A stretch of 64,000 nt of DNA from Bradyrhizobium sp. in8p8 (GTDB lineage: Bacteria; Pseudomonadota; Alphaproteobacteria; Rhizobiales; Xanthobacteraceae), in NCBI RefSeq assembly GCF_000426845.1, contig NZ_AUGD01000008.1, forward strand, positions 248,001 through 312,000, given 5' to 3'. Both the position numbers and the translations under genes were made by a program. Position 1 is the stretch's first letter. Each line of letters starts with the position of its first letter. Under the pieces are notes generated by a model that ran no database searches, was not told where the DNA came from, and saw only the letters and a program-made list of their open reading frames with translations. This document shows positions 55,080 to 64,000 of the stretch, in pieces.

Positions 55080-56669
55080 ATGACCAAGCCCAAAGTTCTC
55101 ATTTCCGACGCGCTCTCGCCCGCTGCCGTTCAGATCTTCAAGGACCGCGGCATCGAGGTCGACTTCCAGCCCAACCTCGGCAAGGACAAGGACAAGCTGG
55201 CCGAGATCATCGGCAATTACGACGGCCTTGCGATCCGCTCGGCGACCAAGGCGACCGCCAAGATCCTCGAAAAGGCGACGAAGCTGAAGGTGATCGGCCG
55301 CGCCGGCATCGGCGTCGACAATGTCGAGATTCCCGCGGCCACGGCCAAGGGCATCATCGTGATGAACACGCCGTTCGGCAATTCGATCACGACGGCCGAG
55401 CACGCCATCACCCTGATGCTGGCGCTGGCCCGCGAGATTCCGCAGGCGGACGCCTCGACCCAGGCCGGCAAGTGGGAGAAGAACCGCTTCATGGGCGTCG
55501 AGATCACCGGCAAGGTGCTCGGTGTCATCGGCTGCGGCAACATCGGCTCGATCGTCGCCGACCGCGCGCTCGGCCTGCGGATGAAGGTGATTGCGTTCGA
55601 TCCCTTCCTCTCGCCGGAGCGCGCCAAGGACATCGGCGTCGAGAAGGTCGAGCTCGACGACCTCCTCAAGCGCGCCGATTTCATCACGCTGCACACCCCG
55701 CTCACCGAGAAGACGAAGAACATCATCGACGCGGCCGCGATCGCCAAGATGAAGAAGGGCGTTCGCCTGATCAATTGCGCCCGCGGCGGCCTCGTCGACG
55801 AGCAGGCGGTGGTCGATGCGCTCAATTCCAAGCACATCGCCGGCGCCGCCTTCGACGTCTTCGTCGAGGAGCCGGCGACCAAGAACGTGCTGTTCGGCCA
55901 TCCGAACGTGATCTGTACGCCGCATCTCGGCGCGTCCACCACGGAAGCGCAGGAGAACGTCGCGCTGCAGGTCGCCGAGCAGATGTCGGATTACCTGCTC
56001 ACCGGCGCGATCTCGAACGCCGTGAACTTCCCCTCGATCACGGCCGAGGAAGCGCCGAAGCTGAAGCCGTTCATCGCCCTCGCCGAGAAGCTCGGCTCCT
56101 TCGCGGGCCAGCTCACCGAGACCGGCATCCTCAAGGTGGAGATCACCTACGAGGGCCATGTCGCCGAGATGAAGATCAAGGCGATCACCTCCGCCGTGCT
56201 GTCCGGCCTGCTGCGGCCGATGCTGGGCGAGGTCAACGTCGTCTCCGCCCCGGTCGTCGCCAAGGAGCGCGGCATGGTGGTGGACGAGATCGTGCGCGCC
56301 GCGCAGAGCGATTATGAGAGCCTGATCACCGTCGCCGTCACCACCGAGCGGCAGGAGCGGTCGGTCTCGGGCACCGTCTATGCCGACGGCAAGCCGCGCC
56401 TCGTCGACATCAAGGGCATCCGCGTCGATGCCGAGTTCGGCAAGTCGATGATCTACGTCACCAACGAGGACAAGCCGGGCTTCATCGGCAAGTTCGCGAG
56501 CCTGCTCGGCGACGCCAAGATCAACATCGCGACCTTCCACCTTGGCCGCGTCGCGCCCGGCAGCGATGCCATCGCGCTGGTCGAGGTCGACGGCGCGGTA
56601 CCGGCCGACCTGCTCGCCAAGGTGCAGGCCCTGCCGCAGGTCAAGCAGGCCAAGGCGCTGACGTTCTGA
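55080..56669 (+). CDS. serA: D-3-phosphoglycerate dehydrogenase
   Basis: A 529-residue NAD-dependent enzyme, first step of serine synthesis. NAD motif: VLGVIGCGNIGSIVADRALG. Catalytic: the Arg in INCARGGLVDEQAVV, the Glu and the His in CTPHLGASTTEAQENVALQV. The C-terminal third holds the substrate-binding and ACT regions (ITNEDK-like segment VTNEDKPGFIGKFASLLGDA). It is the long form typical of alphaproteobacteria. It follows serC. Confidence 0.97.
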   Translation: MTKPKVLISDALSPAAVQIFKDRGIEVDFQPNLGKDKDKLAEIIGNYDGLAIRSATKATAKILEKATKLKVIGRAGIGVDNVEIPAATAKGIIVMNTPFGNSITTAEHAITLMLALAREIPQADASTQAGKWEKNRFMGVEITGKVLGVIGCGNIGSIVADRALGLRMKVIAFDPFLSPERAKDIGVEKVELDDLLKRADFITLHTPLTEKTKNIIDAAAIAKMKKGVRLINCARGGLVDEQAVVDALNSKHIAGAAFDVFVEEPATKNVLFGHPNVICTPHLGASTTEAQENVALQVAEQMSDYLLTGAISNAVNFPSITAEEAPKLKPFIALAEKLGSFAGQLTETGILKVEITYEGHVAEMKIKAITSAVLSGLLRPMLGEVNVVSAPVVAKERGMVVDEIVRAAQSDYESLITVAVTTERQERSVSGTVYADGKPRLVDIKGIRVDAEFGKSMIYVTNEDKPGFIGKFASLLGDAKINIATFHLGRVAPGSDAIALVEVDGAVPADLLAKVQALPQVKQAKALTF

Positions 56670-56864
56670 GTGCGGAGATTCCACAGGACTCTCGTCGCGG
56701 TTCGAAGGCTTCATTCGCAAGATCAGCTCGAAGGCGGTCTCACATCGAGGCGCTCGTGCTGAGCCGCCGCTGCATTCCAGAGAGACCTTCCTGCGCCGGT
56801 CGGGCGAACCTCCATCAATCCGAGAGGTTCGCCCGGCGGTATCGGTCGGCCGCTCGATGGGCCG

Positions 56865-58052
56865 TTAGTTTACGTGCGGCTTCGACGGATAAAACCGATC
56901 CTTCGCTCTCGCCGCATTAGCCTGCGGCATTGGCGGAAGCCTGGCTTCGCCAACTCTCGGCCGGGATGGTGGAGCGTTGGGTACCGGCTGTGCTTCGCCG
57001 AGGAAAACGCGCGACGGCAGTCGCTTGTCCGAGGGATTGGCCGTGCCGGGCCTGTCGGCGAAGCCGCCGCCGCCGGCGCCGGTGCAGTCGAGCGAAACCT
57101 GCTTCCATCCGGTTGATTGTCCGATCGGATTGGTCTTGTCCTCGGCCATCGCCTGCACGCTGGTCGTCTTCGACACCGAGATCTTCTTGGTGAAGACCGC
57201 CTCGTACTTGCCCGGCGAAACGAACGACGACCAGGCCTCGACGAACTGGCTCTGCATCGGCTCGTTACCGATCTTGGTCCAGAGCTTGAACTTGACTCCA
57301 CCGGCCTTGCTGGTGCCGACGCGGACGCGGGCGTGGGTCACCTGGCATTTCGCCCCGGGATTGGGACTCGTCACATGGCCGGCGGAGGTCATGAAGCGGA
57401 GGTGGATGTCCTTGACGCTGAAGTTCGGCTCCTTGGCGGCGACGTCGTCGGCCTTGCCATGCTTGCCCTCGCATTTCACCGGCACGGCCACGTTGGCCGT
57501 GTGCTTGTGCGGCGTTCCCAGCCCGCCCGAAGGAAGCGGACCGACATCGTTGCTCGGGATCAGGAACGAGGCTATCAGCTCGACGCCGACCGAACCGAAC
57601 GTGTTGTGGCTTTCGCGAATGCCCTTTCCTTCGCTGAGCTTCTTGTTGCAGGTCGCAATGATGGCCTGCTTTTCTGCAGCCGTCATGAAGTCGGTCGAGC
57701 CTTCATAGGTGGTCGAGAAGTTCACCTCGTCGTCGTGCTTCTTGTCGGGAGACGCGTTGACGAAATACATGCCCTCGGGATGGCCGAGCTGACGCACCTT
57801 GTAGTTCACGATCGGGTACGACGGCGTTGTGATGTGGACCTTGACGGGCAGGCTGATGGTGCTGCCCTCGATCTTGGTCCACGACGTTCCATTCTCGGAA
57901 ACGACCTTCAGGATGGTGGAGCTGAAGCCGTTGCCGGCGATCGTGCCGTTCGCGCGGGCCGCATGAGCGCCGGTGCTGCCGGTCATCAACAGGAGGATCG
58001 AGGCCGCTGCACTGCGCAGGAGCCATGGCGGGAGGTGGGTGGCAAAAGACAT
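56865..58052 (-). CDS. Secreted protein of unknown function
   Basis: A 395-residue protein with a signal peptide (LRSAAASILLLMTGSTGAHA). The mature part is beta-rich, with a repeated K/V-rich character (KVHITTPSYPIVNYKVRQLG, RVRVGTSKAGGVKFKLWTKI) and a Cys at CEGKHGKADD and another at CQVTHARVRV. The last 60 residues are Pro/Arg-rich. No family recognised. It diverges from a LysR gene, which is likely its regulator. Confidence 0.7.
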   Translation of the reverse strand: MSFATHLPPWLLRSAAASILLLMTGSTGAHAARANGTIAGNGFSSTILKVVSENGTSWTKIEGSTISLPVKVHITTPSYPIVNYKVRQLGHPEGMYFVNASPDKKHDDEVNFSTTYEGSTDFMTAAEKQAIIATCNKKLSEGKGIRESHNTFGSVGVELIASFLIPSNDVGPLPSGGLGTPHKHTANVAVPVKCEGKHGKADDVAAKEPNFSVKDIHLRFMTSAGHVTSPNPGAKCQVTHARVRVGTSKAGGVKFKLWTKIGNEPMQSQFVEAWSSFVSPGKYEAVFTKKISVSKTTSVQAMAEDKTNPIGQSTGWKQVSLDCTGAGGGGFADRPGTANPSDKRLPSRVFLGEAQPVPNAPPSRPRVGEARLPPMPQANAARAKDRFYPSKPHVN

Positions 58053-58175
58053 GGAAGTTCTCCGTAAGGGTTTGAAAATACATTTGGTTTTCGTGTGCAG
58101 CGTTTCTTGGGGGATGCACGAAGGTTGGTCGCTGTTGTCCCAAAATCAGTTTGCCGATATGATTTCACGAACATC

Positions 58176-59093
58176 ATGAATGACATTCAGCTGAATCGGG
58201 TCGACCTGAACCTGCTTCCGGTTTTCGAGGCCGTGCTCGCCGAAGGGAACGTCGCCAGAGCTGCGGCTCGTCTTCATGTCACGCCCTCGGCGGTGAGCCA
58301 TGGACTTGGCCGGCTCAGGCAGCAGTTCAACGACCCCTTGTTTCTCAAGACGCCGAAAGGCGTCGTGCCCACAGAGCGCGCTCTCCAACTCGCCGATGCC
58401 ATTGCGGACGTCCTGGCACGTGCGCGGCGCGTGGTGGGGACGGCGGAGCCGTTCGATCCGGCTCGCTCGAGGCGCCGCTTCACGGTCGGCGCGCCCGATG
58501 CGATCGCAGCCGTCATGATGCCTCCATTGCTGAAGCTCGTTCAGCGCGAGGCTCCCTTCATCGACATGGCTTTGCGATACGTGCTGCGCGAAGCAGCCTT
58601 TGCAGCGCTGGATGCGCGGACAGTCGACATCGCTGTGGTTCCGATCGACGACGTTCCAGCGCGCTACGTGTCCAAGATCGTTTTTGAAGACAGGTTCCAG
58701 ATCGCCGTCCGTCGTGGCCATTCCTTCGCGGCAGAACCGACGCTGAAGCGTTATTGCGAGATGCAGCACGCCATCGTGTCCCCGGCCGGCGATACGCGCG
58801 CTTACGTCGATGACGTCCTTGCCAGCAAAGGGCTATCCCGCCGCGTCGCGATGACCGTGCCGAGTTTCATGCTCTTGATGGCGGTTGTCGCTGAAAGCGA
58901 TCTGATCGCCGCCCTGCCTAAGGGGCTTCTCGATGTTCACGGCGCCCGCTTTGGTTTGCTCGGCATCGATTCACCGTTGCCGATGCGAAGCTTTCAACTT
59001 CGTGCCATCGTTCCGAAGGTCGCGATGATGGATGCCGGCGTCGAGTGGCTGTTCGGCCTGCTGGACAATCCGCCTTCGAAGGCGTCGGCGTAA
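58176..59093 (+). CDS. LysR family transcriptional regulator
   Basis: A 305-residue regulator. The winged helix is VDLNLLPVFEAVLAEGNVAR and VTPSAVSHGLGRLRQQFNDP, the usual NodD-like start. The effector domain spans residues 95-300. The start MNDIQLNRVDLNLL is typical; the longer in-frame reading is rejected. It is divergent from the secreted orphan at 56865-58052 and may control it. Confidence 0.92.
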   Translation: MNDIQLNRVDLNLLPVFEAVLAEGNVARAAARLHVTPSAVSHGLGRLRQQFNDPLFLKTPKGVVPTERALQLADAIADVLARARRVVGTAEPFDPARSRRRFTVGAPDAIAAVMMPPLLKLVQREAPFIDMALRYVLREAAFAALDARTVDIAVVPIDDVPARYVSKIVFEDRFQIAVRRGHSFAAEPTLKRYCEMQHAIVSPAGDTRAYVDDVLASKGLSRRVAMTVPSFMLLMAVVAESDLIAALPKGLLDVHGARFGLLGIDSPLPMRSFQLRAIVPKVAMMDAGVEWLFGLLDNPPSKASA

Positions 59094-59290
59094 GCATTCG
59101 CTCCGCGATAGTGCCGCCTCCTGGTCGGAGTTCGAGTCCAGAGCGCGGAATCCGACAGCGTGCGGATATTCCGACCTGCGGAAACAGCCGCGGGCGACCG
59201 GATGGCGTTTTTCTTTCCCGCGGCCGCCCAACTTTGTGTACCAATAGCGTCAGGACGCTCAGTTCAAGATGGTTCGACAGGGAGAAACAC

Positions 59291-60463
59291 ATGCGTGAAG
59301 CCGTCATCGTTTCCTATGCGCGCACGGGCCTTGCAAAATCCGGCCGCGGCGGGTTCAACATCACGCCGCCGATGTCGCTCGCGGCGCACGCCATTCATCA
59401 CGCGGTGGACCGCGCCGGCGTCGAGAAGGACTATGTCGAGGATTGCTATCTCGGCAATTGCGCCCATGGCGCGCCGAACATCGGCCGCCAGGCCGCGCTG
59501 CTCGCCGGCCTGCCGAAGACCACCGCCGGCGTCTCGGTGAACCGCTTCTGCTCCTCGGGCCTGCAGACCATCGCCATGGCCGCCAATTCGATCCGCTCGG
59601 ACGGCGCCGACTGCATCGTCGCCGGCGGCGTCGAGAGCATCTCGATTCCGGGCGGCGCCACGCCGAAGGAATCGATCGATCCGGAGCTGCTCAAGGTCGC
59701 CCCCGACATCTTCATGGCCATGATCGACACCGCCGACATCGTCGCCGAGCGCTACAAGCTCAGCCGCGAATACCAGGACGAGTTCTCGCTGGAATCGCAG
59801 CGCCGCATGGCCTCGGCGCAGCAGGCCGGCAAGTTCAAGGACGAGATCGTCCCGATGAAGACGAAGATGAAGGTGGTCGACAAGCAGACCAAGGCGGAGA
59901 GCATCGTCGACTACGTCGTCGATCGCGACGAGTGCAACCGTCCCGACACCACGCTGGAAGGTCTCGCCAAGCTCGAGCCGGTGAAGGGGCCCGGCAAGTA
60001 CGTCACCGCCGGCAATGCCAGCCAGCTCTCGGACGGCGCCGCCGCCGTGGTGCTGATGGAAGCCAAGGACGCGGAGAAGCGCGGCCTCAAGCCGCTCGGC
60101 CGCTTCGTCGCGTGGGCGACCGCCGGCTGCGAGCCCGACGAGATGGGCATCGGACCGGTGTTCGCGATTCCGAAGCTGCTCAAGCGCACCGGCCTCAAGA
60201 TCGACGACATCGATCTGTGGGAGCTCAACGAAGCCTTCGCCAGCCAGTGCCTGTATTGCCGCGACAAGCTCGGCATCGATCCCGCCAAGTACAACGTCAA
60301 CGGCGGCTCGATCGCGATCGGCCATCCCTTCGGCATGACCGGCGCCCGTCTCACCGGCCACCTGCTGCAGGAAGGCGCCCGCCGCAAGGCGAAGTGGGGC
60401 GTGGTGACGATGTGCATCGGCGGCGGCCAGGGCGGCGCCGGCCTGTTCGAGATCTATCACTGA
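59291..60463 (+). CDS. Acetyl-CoA acyltransferase (thiolase)
   Basis: A 390-residue thiolase. The nucleophilic Cys is in VNRFCSSGLQTIAMAANSIR, and the C-terminal active-site blocks are GSIAIGHPFGMTGARLTGHL and VTMCIGGGQGGAGLFEI. This form suits beta-oxidation (FadA-like) or acetoacetyl-CoA metabolism. The start MREAVIVSYARTG fits the family and has GGAGAAAC upstream. No FadB-like gene is adjacent. Confidence 0.95.
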   Translation: MREAVIVSYARTGLAKSGRGGFNITPPMSLAAHAIHHAVDRAGVEKDYVEDCYLGNCAHGAPNIGRQAALLAGLPKTTAGVSVNRFCSSGLQTIAMAANSIRSDGADCIVAGGVESISIPGGATPKESIDPELLKVAPDIFMAMIDTADIVAERYKLSREYQDEFSLESQRRMASAQQAGKFKDEIVPMKTKMKVVDKQTKAESIVDYVVDRDECNRPDTTLEGLAKLEPVKGPGKYVTAGNASQLSDGAAAVVLMEAKDAEKRGLKPLGRFVAWATAGCEPDEMGIGPVFAIPKLLKRTGLKIDDIDLWELNEAFASQCLYCRDKLGIDPAKYNVNGGSIAIGHPFGMTGARLTGHLLQEGARRKAKWGVVTMCIGGGQGGAGLFEIYH

Positions 60464-60488
60464 GACCACGCGAGCGGTCCGAATGCAG

Positions 60489-60514
60489 AAGGGCACGGCG
60501 CGAGCCGTGCCCTT
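60489..60514 (+). terminator. Hairpin terminator of the thiolase gene
   Basis: AAGGGCACGGC pairs perfectly with GCCGTGCCCTT around GCGA, 26 bases past the thiolase stop, followed by CGTCGTTTCG. It lies between converging genes and could serve both. Confidence 0.75.
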
Positions 60515-60524
60515 CGTCGTTTCG

Positions 60525-60573
60525 CGCGCAGCGAAGCAATCAGGAATCGCTTCGCGGCACAGCCTGGATTGCT
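60525..60573. repeat. Repeat remnant abutting the kinase stop
   Basis: GCGCAGCGAAGCAATCAGGA and AGCCTGGATTGCT match the GCGAAGCAATCC type of the copy at 26474-26554. It runs up to the kinase stop codon at 60572-60574. Confidence 0.5.
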
Positions 60574-63500
60574 AGGCCTTCGCCAGCACCGGCGCGAACA
60601 CCACCTCGATCAGCGTGCCGTGGCCTGCGTTCTTGATGTTGAAGCGGGCGCGGTTGGCTTCGACCAGCGCCTTGGTCAGCGACAGGCTCAGCGCCGAGCT
60701 GTCGGCGGCGTCGCCGGGCGGCGGTGTGCGGAACGGCTCCATCGCGGCGGCGACCTCGCGCTCGCTGAGGCCGTGGCCGGTGTCGCGGATGCGCAGCGCG
60801 ATCTCGCCGCGGTCGGTCAGCGCGGTCGAGACGATGACCTGGCCGCCCGCGCTGGCGAGCCGGATCGAGTTCGAGATCAGGTTCATGGTGATCTGCCGCA
60901 TCGCGCGCGCATCCGCGCTCACCTGCGGCAGCGCATGCGCGAGCGAGGTGCGGATGATGATGCGCTCGCGGTTGGCCTGCGGCTGCATCACGGTGACGCA
61001 AGCCTCGACCAGATCGTTGAGATTGAGGTCGGCGAAGTTCAGGTCGAGCTGGCCGGTCTCGATCCGCGACAGCTCCAGCAGGTCGTCGATGATGGCGATG
61101 ACGCGCTCGCCGGAGGCGCGGATGTCCTTCATGTATTCGCCGTAGCGCTCGTTGCCGAGCGTGCCGAAGCGCTCCGAGATCATCACCTCGGCGAAGCCGA
61201 TGATGGCGTTGAGCGGCGTGCGGATCTCGTGGCTGATCCGCGCCAGCATGTCGGCCTTGGCATTCGCCGCGCCGTCGACGAGGCGGCGGGCCTGCGTCAG
61301 CTCGCTCTCGCCCTTCTTGGCCTGCGAGAGGTCGCGGAACACCGCGAAGAAGTTCGGCCCGTCCGGGCGCGTCCGGCCCATGATCATCGCGAGCGGAATG
61401 GCGCCGCCCTTCTTCTCGCGGCCCAGCACCTCGCGGCCGTGGTCGAGCAGGCTCGCAATGTCCTGGCTCTTCAGGCTTTGCAGATAATCGGCGACGACCT
61501 GCTGGCTCTCCGGCGCGAACAGCGTCATCAGGTTCTGCTGCAGCAGCGCCTCGCCGTCGTAGCCGAACAGCGCCTCGGCGCTGCGGTTGCAGGCGTGGAT
61601 GTTGCCTTCGGCATCGAACATCACGATGCCCTCGGCCGTGGTGTCGAGGATGGCGGCGAGATCCTCGGCCTCGGCTTCGCCGGCTGCGGGCTCGGCGATC
61701 TCTGCGACGATGGACTCGGCAACGACGGCCTCGGTGACGACGCTCTCCGCGACGATCGGCGTCGGCTGCGGCAGCGCGCAGATCAGCGCATGCGCGCTCT
61801 CGCCGTCCCAGTCGATCGCATGCAGATGCGCGTCCGTCGTCGCCAGCGGCGCTTCGCCGGTCGCGACCGTCGCGCTGATCGTCACCGGCGTGCCGGCTTG
61901 CGAGGTGCTGCTGGCGGACGACACGCCCGGCTCGACATAGAGCGCATCGAGCCCGCCGGCATTCTCCAGCGCGCTGACGCTGGCATAGCCCATGCGCGCG
62001 AGGAAGGCCGGGTTGGCGTAGAGCAGGCGGTCGAGCCGATAGATCAGGATGCCTGATGGCAACAGGTCGAGCAGCGTGCGGTCGCGCGTGCTGGTGCCGC
62101 GCGGCGGCGGTGCCGGCTCGCTCAGCCATTCGGCGGCGGCCTGCGGCGCCTCCGGCTCCGGTGCCGCTGGCTCGGCTGCGATCTCCGCCGCCGGCTCGGA
62201 TGCGTCGGCTGCGATCGTCTCGCGCTCGCGTTCGAGCCGCTCGGACAATTGCCGCGCGAGCTCGTTGAACGCGCTGTTCTCGACCGGCGTCAGCGTCGGG
62301 GCGCGCGTATCGCCGGGAGGGCGGAACGGCACGACATTGGGAGGCGTTTCCACGTGCGTGTCCAGATCGGTTGGGTGTGAAGTCGCGTCGCTTGTGGGCT
62401 CTGGCAGTTCAGGCTTTGGCAGTTCAGGCTCTGGTGCTTCAGTCTCTGGTGCTTCAGGCCCGGATGTCGGCTCGGGCTCGGCCGGCTTGATCGGCGGAGG
62501 CGCCGCCGCCGCTTCGGGCTTCATGTGAGGCTCGGCTTCGGTCTCGGTCTCGGTCGCGGGCCCGGCGACATCGGCGGAGAGGCCATGTTGCGTCGGCGCC
62601 GCGGCGAGCCGCTCGAAACGGCGAAGCGCCTCGAGCCGGTTGAGCGCATCGAGATCGCGGCAGACGCCAAAGCCCCTGAAGCCGGCGAAGTTGCGCATCT
62701 CGTCGTAGACCGGCAGGCCCGCGAGCTCGACCGGCAGGCGCTCGCCGCCGTCGGCCGGCCAGCTCACCGTGATGCCGGCCCAGGTGTCCTGGCTTTGCAG
62801 CGCCTGTGCGACGCGCCCGTCGGGATCGAGCGCGAAGTCGGCCGCGATCTCGCGCCAGGGCCGGCCGAAGCCGGCGGCCGTGCGCGGGCCGATCAGGCCG
62901 ATGAATTCGTCGGAGAGAAGCACAAAGCGGCCCTCCGCATCCATCTGCCAGAGGAAGCGCAGCGGATGCTGACGCGGTGCGGGCGGCTCTTGCTGGCCCG
63001 AAGACGGCTTGCCCGAGGAAGGCTCGACCATGCCGCCGGTGATCGACTCGCCCTGCGGCGACACGATGGCCGCGCTGCGGTTTTCAACCGGAGTGTTTTC
63101 GGTCGAAGTGCTTTCGATCGGAATGTTTTCAACCGGGGCCTCGGGCGCGGCGGATGCGACAGGCGCTGCCGCCTCGCTGTCCGGCTGCGCGTGCGCGATC
63201 GTCTCCGCCGGCGCCGCTATGTCCTCCGGCTCGGCGAAGGCGTCGAACAGTGCGATGTCCGACGGCGCCTCGGCGGACGGAGCAGGCGGGGGCTCCGGCG
63301 CAGCGGCGGAGGGCGCGGCCGGCGCAATCTCGTGCGAGGGCTGGGCCGGCTGGCTGTGCGCGACGTCCGGTGCCGCCGCGGGCGCGGCATCGCGCGCCGC
63401 GGCCGGGTTGGCGGCCGGCTCGATCAGCGCGACCAGGCCGATATCGGCGCCTCGGCCGACCCGCTGCAGCACCATCTGGCCGATGCCGATCTGCGTCGCG

Positions 63501-64000
63501 GCGCGGCCTTCGCGCAGCGCGTCGCTGCGGGCCCGTTCGAGGCCGGCCTCGAACAGGTCGCGGAAGCCGAGCAGGGTGCGGGCGGCCTCGCTCGCGCCGA
63601 CGAACAATCCGTCCGGCGCGAACGCCGCCATCGGCACCTTGGCGCCCGCGACCAGCCGATGCAGCCGCTCGACCAGCGGCATGGTGCGCAGCGCCGGGTC
63701 TATCGCGGTGACGAGCACGGCGTGACTGCCGTCGGCGAAATCGAGCCGGGCGCAGGCGCAGGTCATCAGCGTGCCGAGCCGGGCGCCGAAGCCACGCAGC
63801 CGTTCGAGCCGCACGCTCCCGCCTGCCGGCAGCTGGCGCGCGAGACGGGCGATCTGGCGGCGATGGCTGTCGGCGGGGCCGAACACCCTGTCGGCGAGGG
63901 CGGCGCTGTTGGCCGCGCCGAACAGTTTTGCGCCGACCGGATTGGCCCACAGCACGCGCGCGCCGTCGGTCGACCACAGCCAGGTGGCCAGCGGTGAGGT
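60572..64000 (-). CDS. PAS-domain sensor histidine kinase, PdhS/PleC-like, 5' end cut by window edge
   Basis: At least 1142 residues, with the frame open to the window end (LATWLWSTDGARVLWANPVG), so the true start lies outside. Segments in order: a PAS-like N-terminal part, a long Ala/Pro/Glu-rich linker, a second PAS-like part (FLWQMDAEGRFVLLSDEFIG), another linker, a PAS domain (ILDTTAEGIVMFDAEGNIHA), then HisKA with SHEIRTPLNAIIGFAEVM and an HATPase. The N box (MNLISNSIRLA) and DTGHGLS G1 box are clear, but the G2 box reads SALSLSLTKALVE, lacking the usual Gly-rich lid. Similar proteins control the cell cycle (DivJ/PleC/PdhS group). Confidence 0.85.
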   Translation of the reverse strand, partial: TSPLATWLWSTDGARVLWANPVGAKLFGAANSAALADRVFGPADSHRRQIARLARQLPAGGSVRLERLRGFGARLGTLMTCACARLDFADGSHAVLVTAIDPALRTMPLVERLHRLVAGAKVPMAAFAPDGLFVGASEAARTLLGFRDLFEAGLERARSDALREGRAATQIGIGQMVLQRVGRGADIGLVALIEPAANPAAARDAAPAAAPDVAHSQPAQPSHEIAPAAPSAAAPEPPPAPSAEAPSDIALFDAFAEPEDIAAPAETIAHAQPDSEAAAPVASAAPEAPVENIPIESTSTENTPVENRSAAIVSPQGESITGGMVEPSSGKPSSGQQEPPAPRQHPLRFLWQMDAEGRFVLLSDEFIGLIGPRTAAGFGRPWREIAADFALDPDGRVAQALQSQDTWAGITVSWPADGGERLPVELAGLPVYDEMRNFAGFRGFGVCRDLDALNRLEALRRFERLAAAPTQHGLSADVAGPATETETEAEPHMKPEAAAAPPPIKPAEPEPTSGPEAPETEAPEPELPKPELPEPTSDATSHPTDLDTHVETPPNVVPFRPPGDTRAPTLTPVENSAFNELARQLSERLERERETIAADASEPAAEIAAEPAAPEPEAPQAAAEWLSEPAPPPRGTSTRDRTLLDLLPSGILIYRLDRLLYANPAFLARMGYASVSALENAGGLDALYVEPGVSSASSTSQAGTPVTISATVATGEAPLATTDAHLHAIDWDGESAHALICALPQPTPIVAESVVTEAVVAESIVAEIAEPAAGEAEAEDLAAILDTTAEGIVMFDAEGNIHACNRSAEALFGYDGEALLQQNLMTLFAPESQQVVADYLQSLKSQDIASLLDHGREVLGREKKGGAIPLAMIMGRTRPDGPNFFAVFRDLSQAKKGESELTQARRLVDGAANAKADMLARISHEIRTPLNAIIGFAEVMISERFGTLGNERYGEYMKDIRASGERVIAIIDDLLELSRIETGQLDLNFADLNLNDLVEACVTVMQPQANRERIIIRTSLAHALPQVSADARAMRQITMNLISNSIRLASAGGQVIVSTALTDRGEIALRIRDTGHGLSEREVAAAMEPFRTPPPGDAADSSALSLSLTKALVEANRARFNIKNAGHGTLIEVVFAPVLAKA

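Noticed and set aside
55047..56720. Minus-strand frame of 557 codons opposite serA
   Set aside because: Antisense shadow of serA.
60540..62129. Minus-strand frame of 529 codons in another frame of the kinase
   Set aside because: Arg-rich, low-complexity product that overlaps the kinase, which has clear domains.

Overview
The window is high-GC DNA from an alphaproteobacterium, most likely Bradyrhizobium or a close relative in the Nitrobacteraceae. This rests on gene content and order (divergent marR/ilvE, ybjN-proC, lgt-midA-pgeF, rplY-pth-ychF, serC-serA), on UvrB with a long N-terminal extension, on an FMN riboswitch ahead of a RibH2-type lumazine synthase, and on many copies of the short fold-back intergenic repeats typical of Bradyrhizobium chromosomes. 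No rRNA, tRNA, CRISPR array, IS element or prophage gene was recognised, and the 69 coding regions look like ordinary chromosomal core plus lineage genes.

Left part (1-17 kb): a MarR regulator divergent from ilvE; hisS with a small tautomerase and a thioesterase; a minus-strand run of ybjN, proC and a SAF-domain oxidoreductase; the riboswitch and ribH; a minus-strand prs followed by a zinc metallopeptidase and an ATP-grasp ligase joined by an ATGA overlap; a lipoprotein; the tight lgt-midA-pgeF operon; and divergent ubiK.

Middle (17-37 kb): rplY, pth and ychF; tandem MaoC genes; two tiny convergent membrane-protein genes; a secreted possible beta-barrel protein; two NTF2-like genes beside a palindrome; a cysteine-rich CWC protein whose last codons lie in a repeat; a glutathione transferase; a TauE/SafE exporter divergent from a LysR regulator; uvrB; an IsdG-like monooxygenase; aldo/keto reductase; GNAT; several small membrane proteins; and another GST.

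Right part (37-64 kb): an aspartate/aromatic aminotransferase with a clear terminator; DUF992; an EF-G-like GTPase lacking the catalytic histidine; an XRE regulator with a perfect palindrome upstream of a SulP transporter; aroE; an FMN alpha-hydroxy-acid dehydrogenase; glmM; an Fsr-like MFS exporter; two outer-membrane barrels, the first with a CtrA-type box; GST and GNAT; serC-serA behind a probable serC RNA leader; a secreted orphan divergent from a LysR regulator; a thiolase; and a PAS histidine kinase that runs off the right edge.

Many genes serve amino-acid metabolism (ilvE, proC, aatA, aroE, serC, serA, hisS), translation (rplY, pth, ychF, EF-G-like) and the envelope (lgt, glmM, pgeF, the barrels). 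No clear phage-defence or secretion system was seen. The best candidates for undescribed biology are the coupled ATP-grasp/metallopeptidase pair, the EF-G-like protein, the degenerate histidine-kinase ATP lid, the XRE-SulP operator and the several very small membrane proteins.
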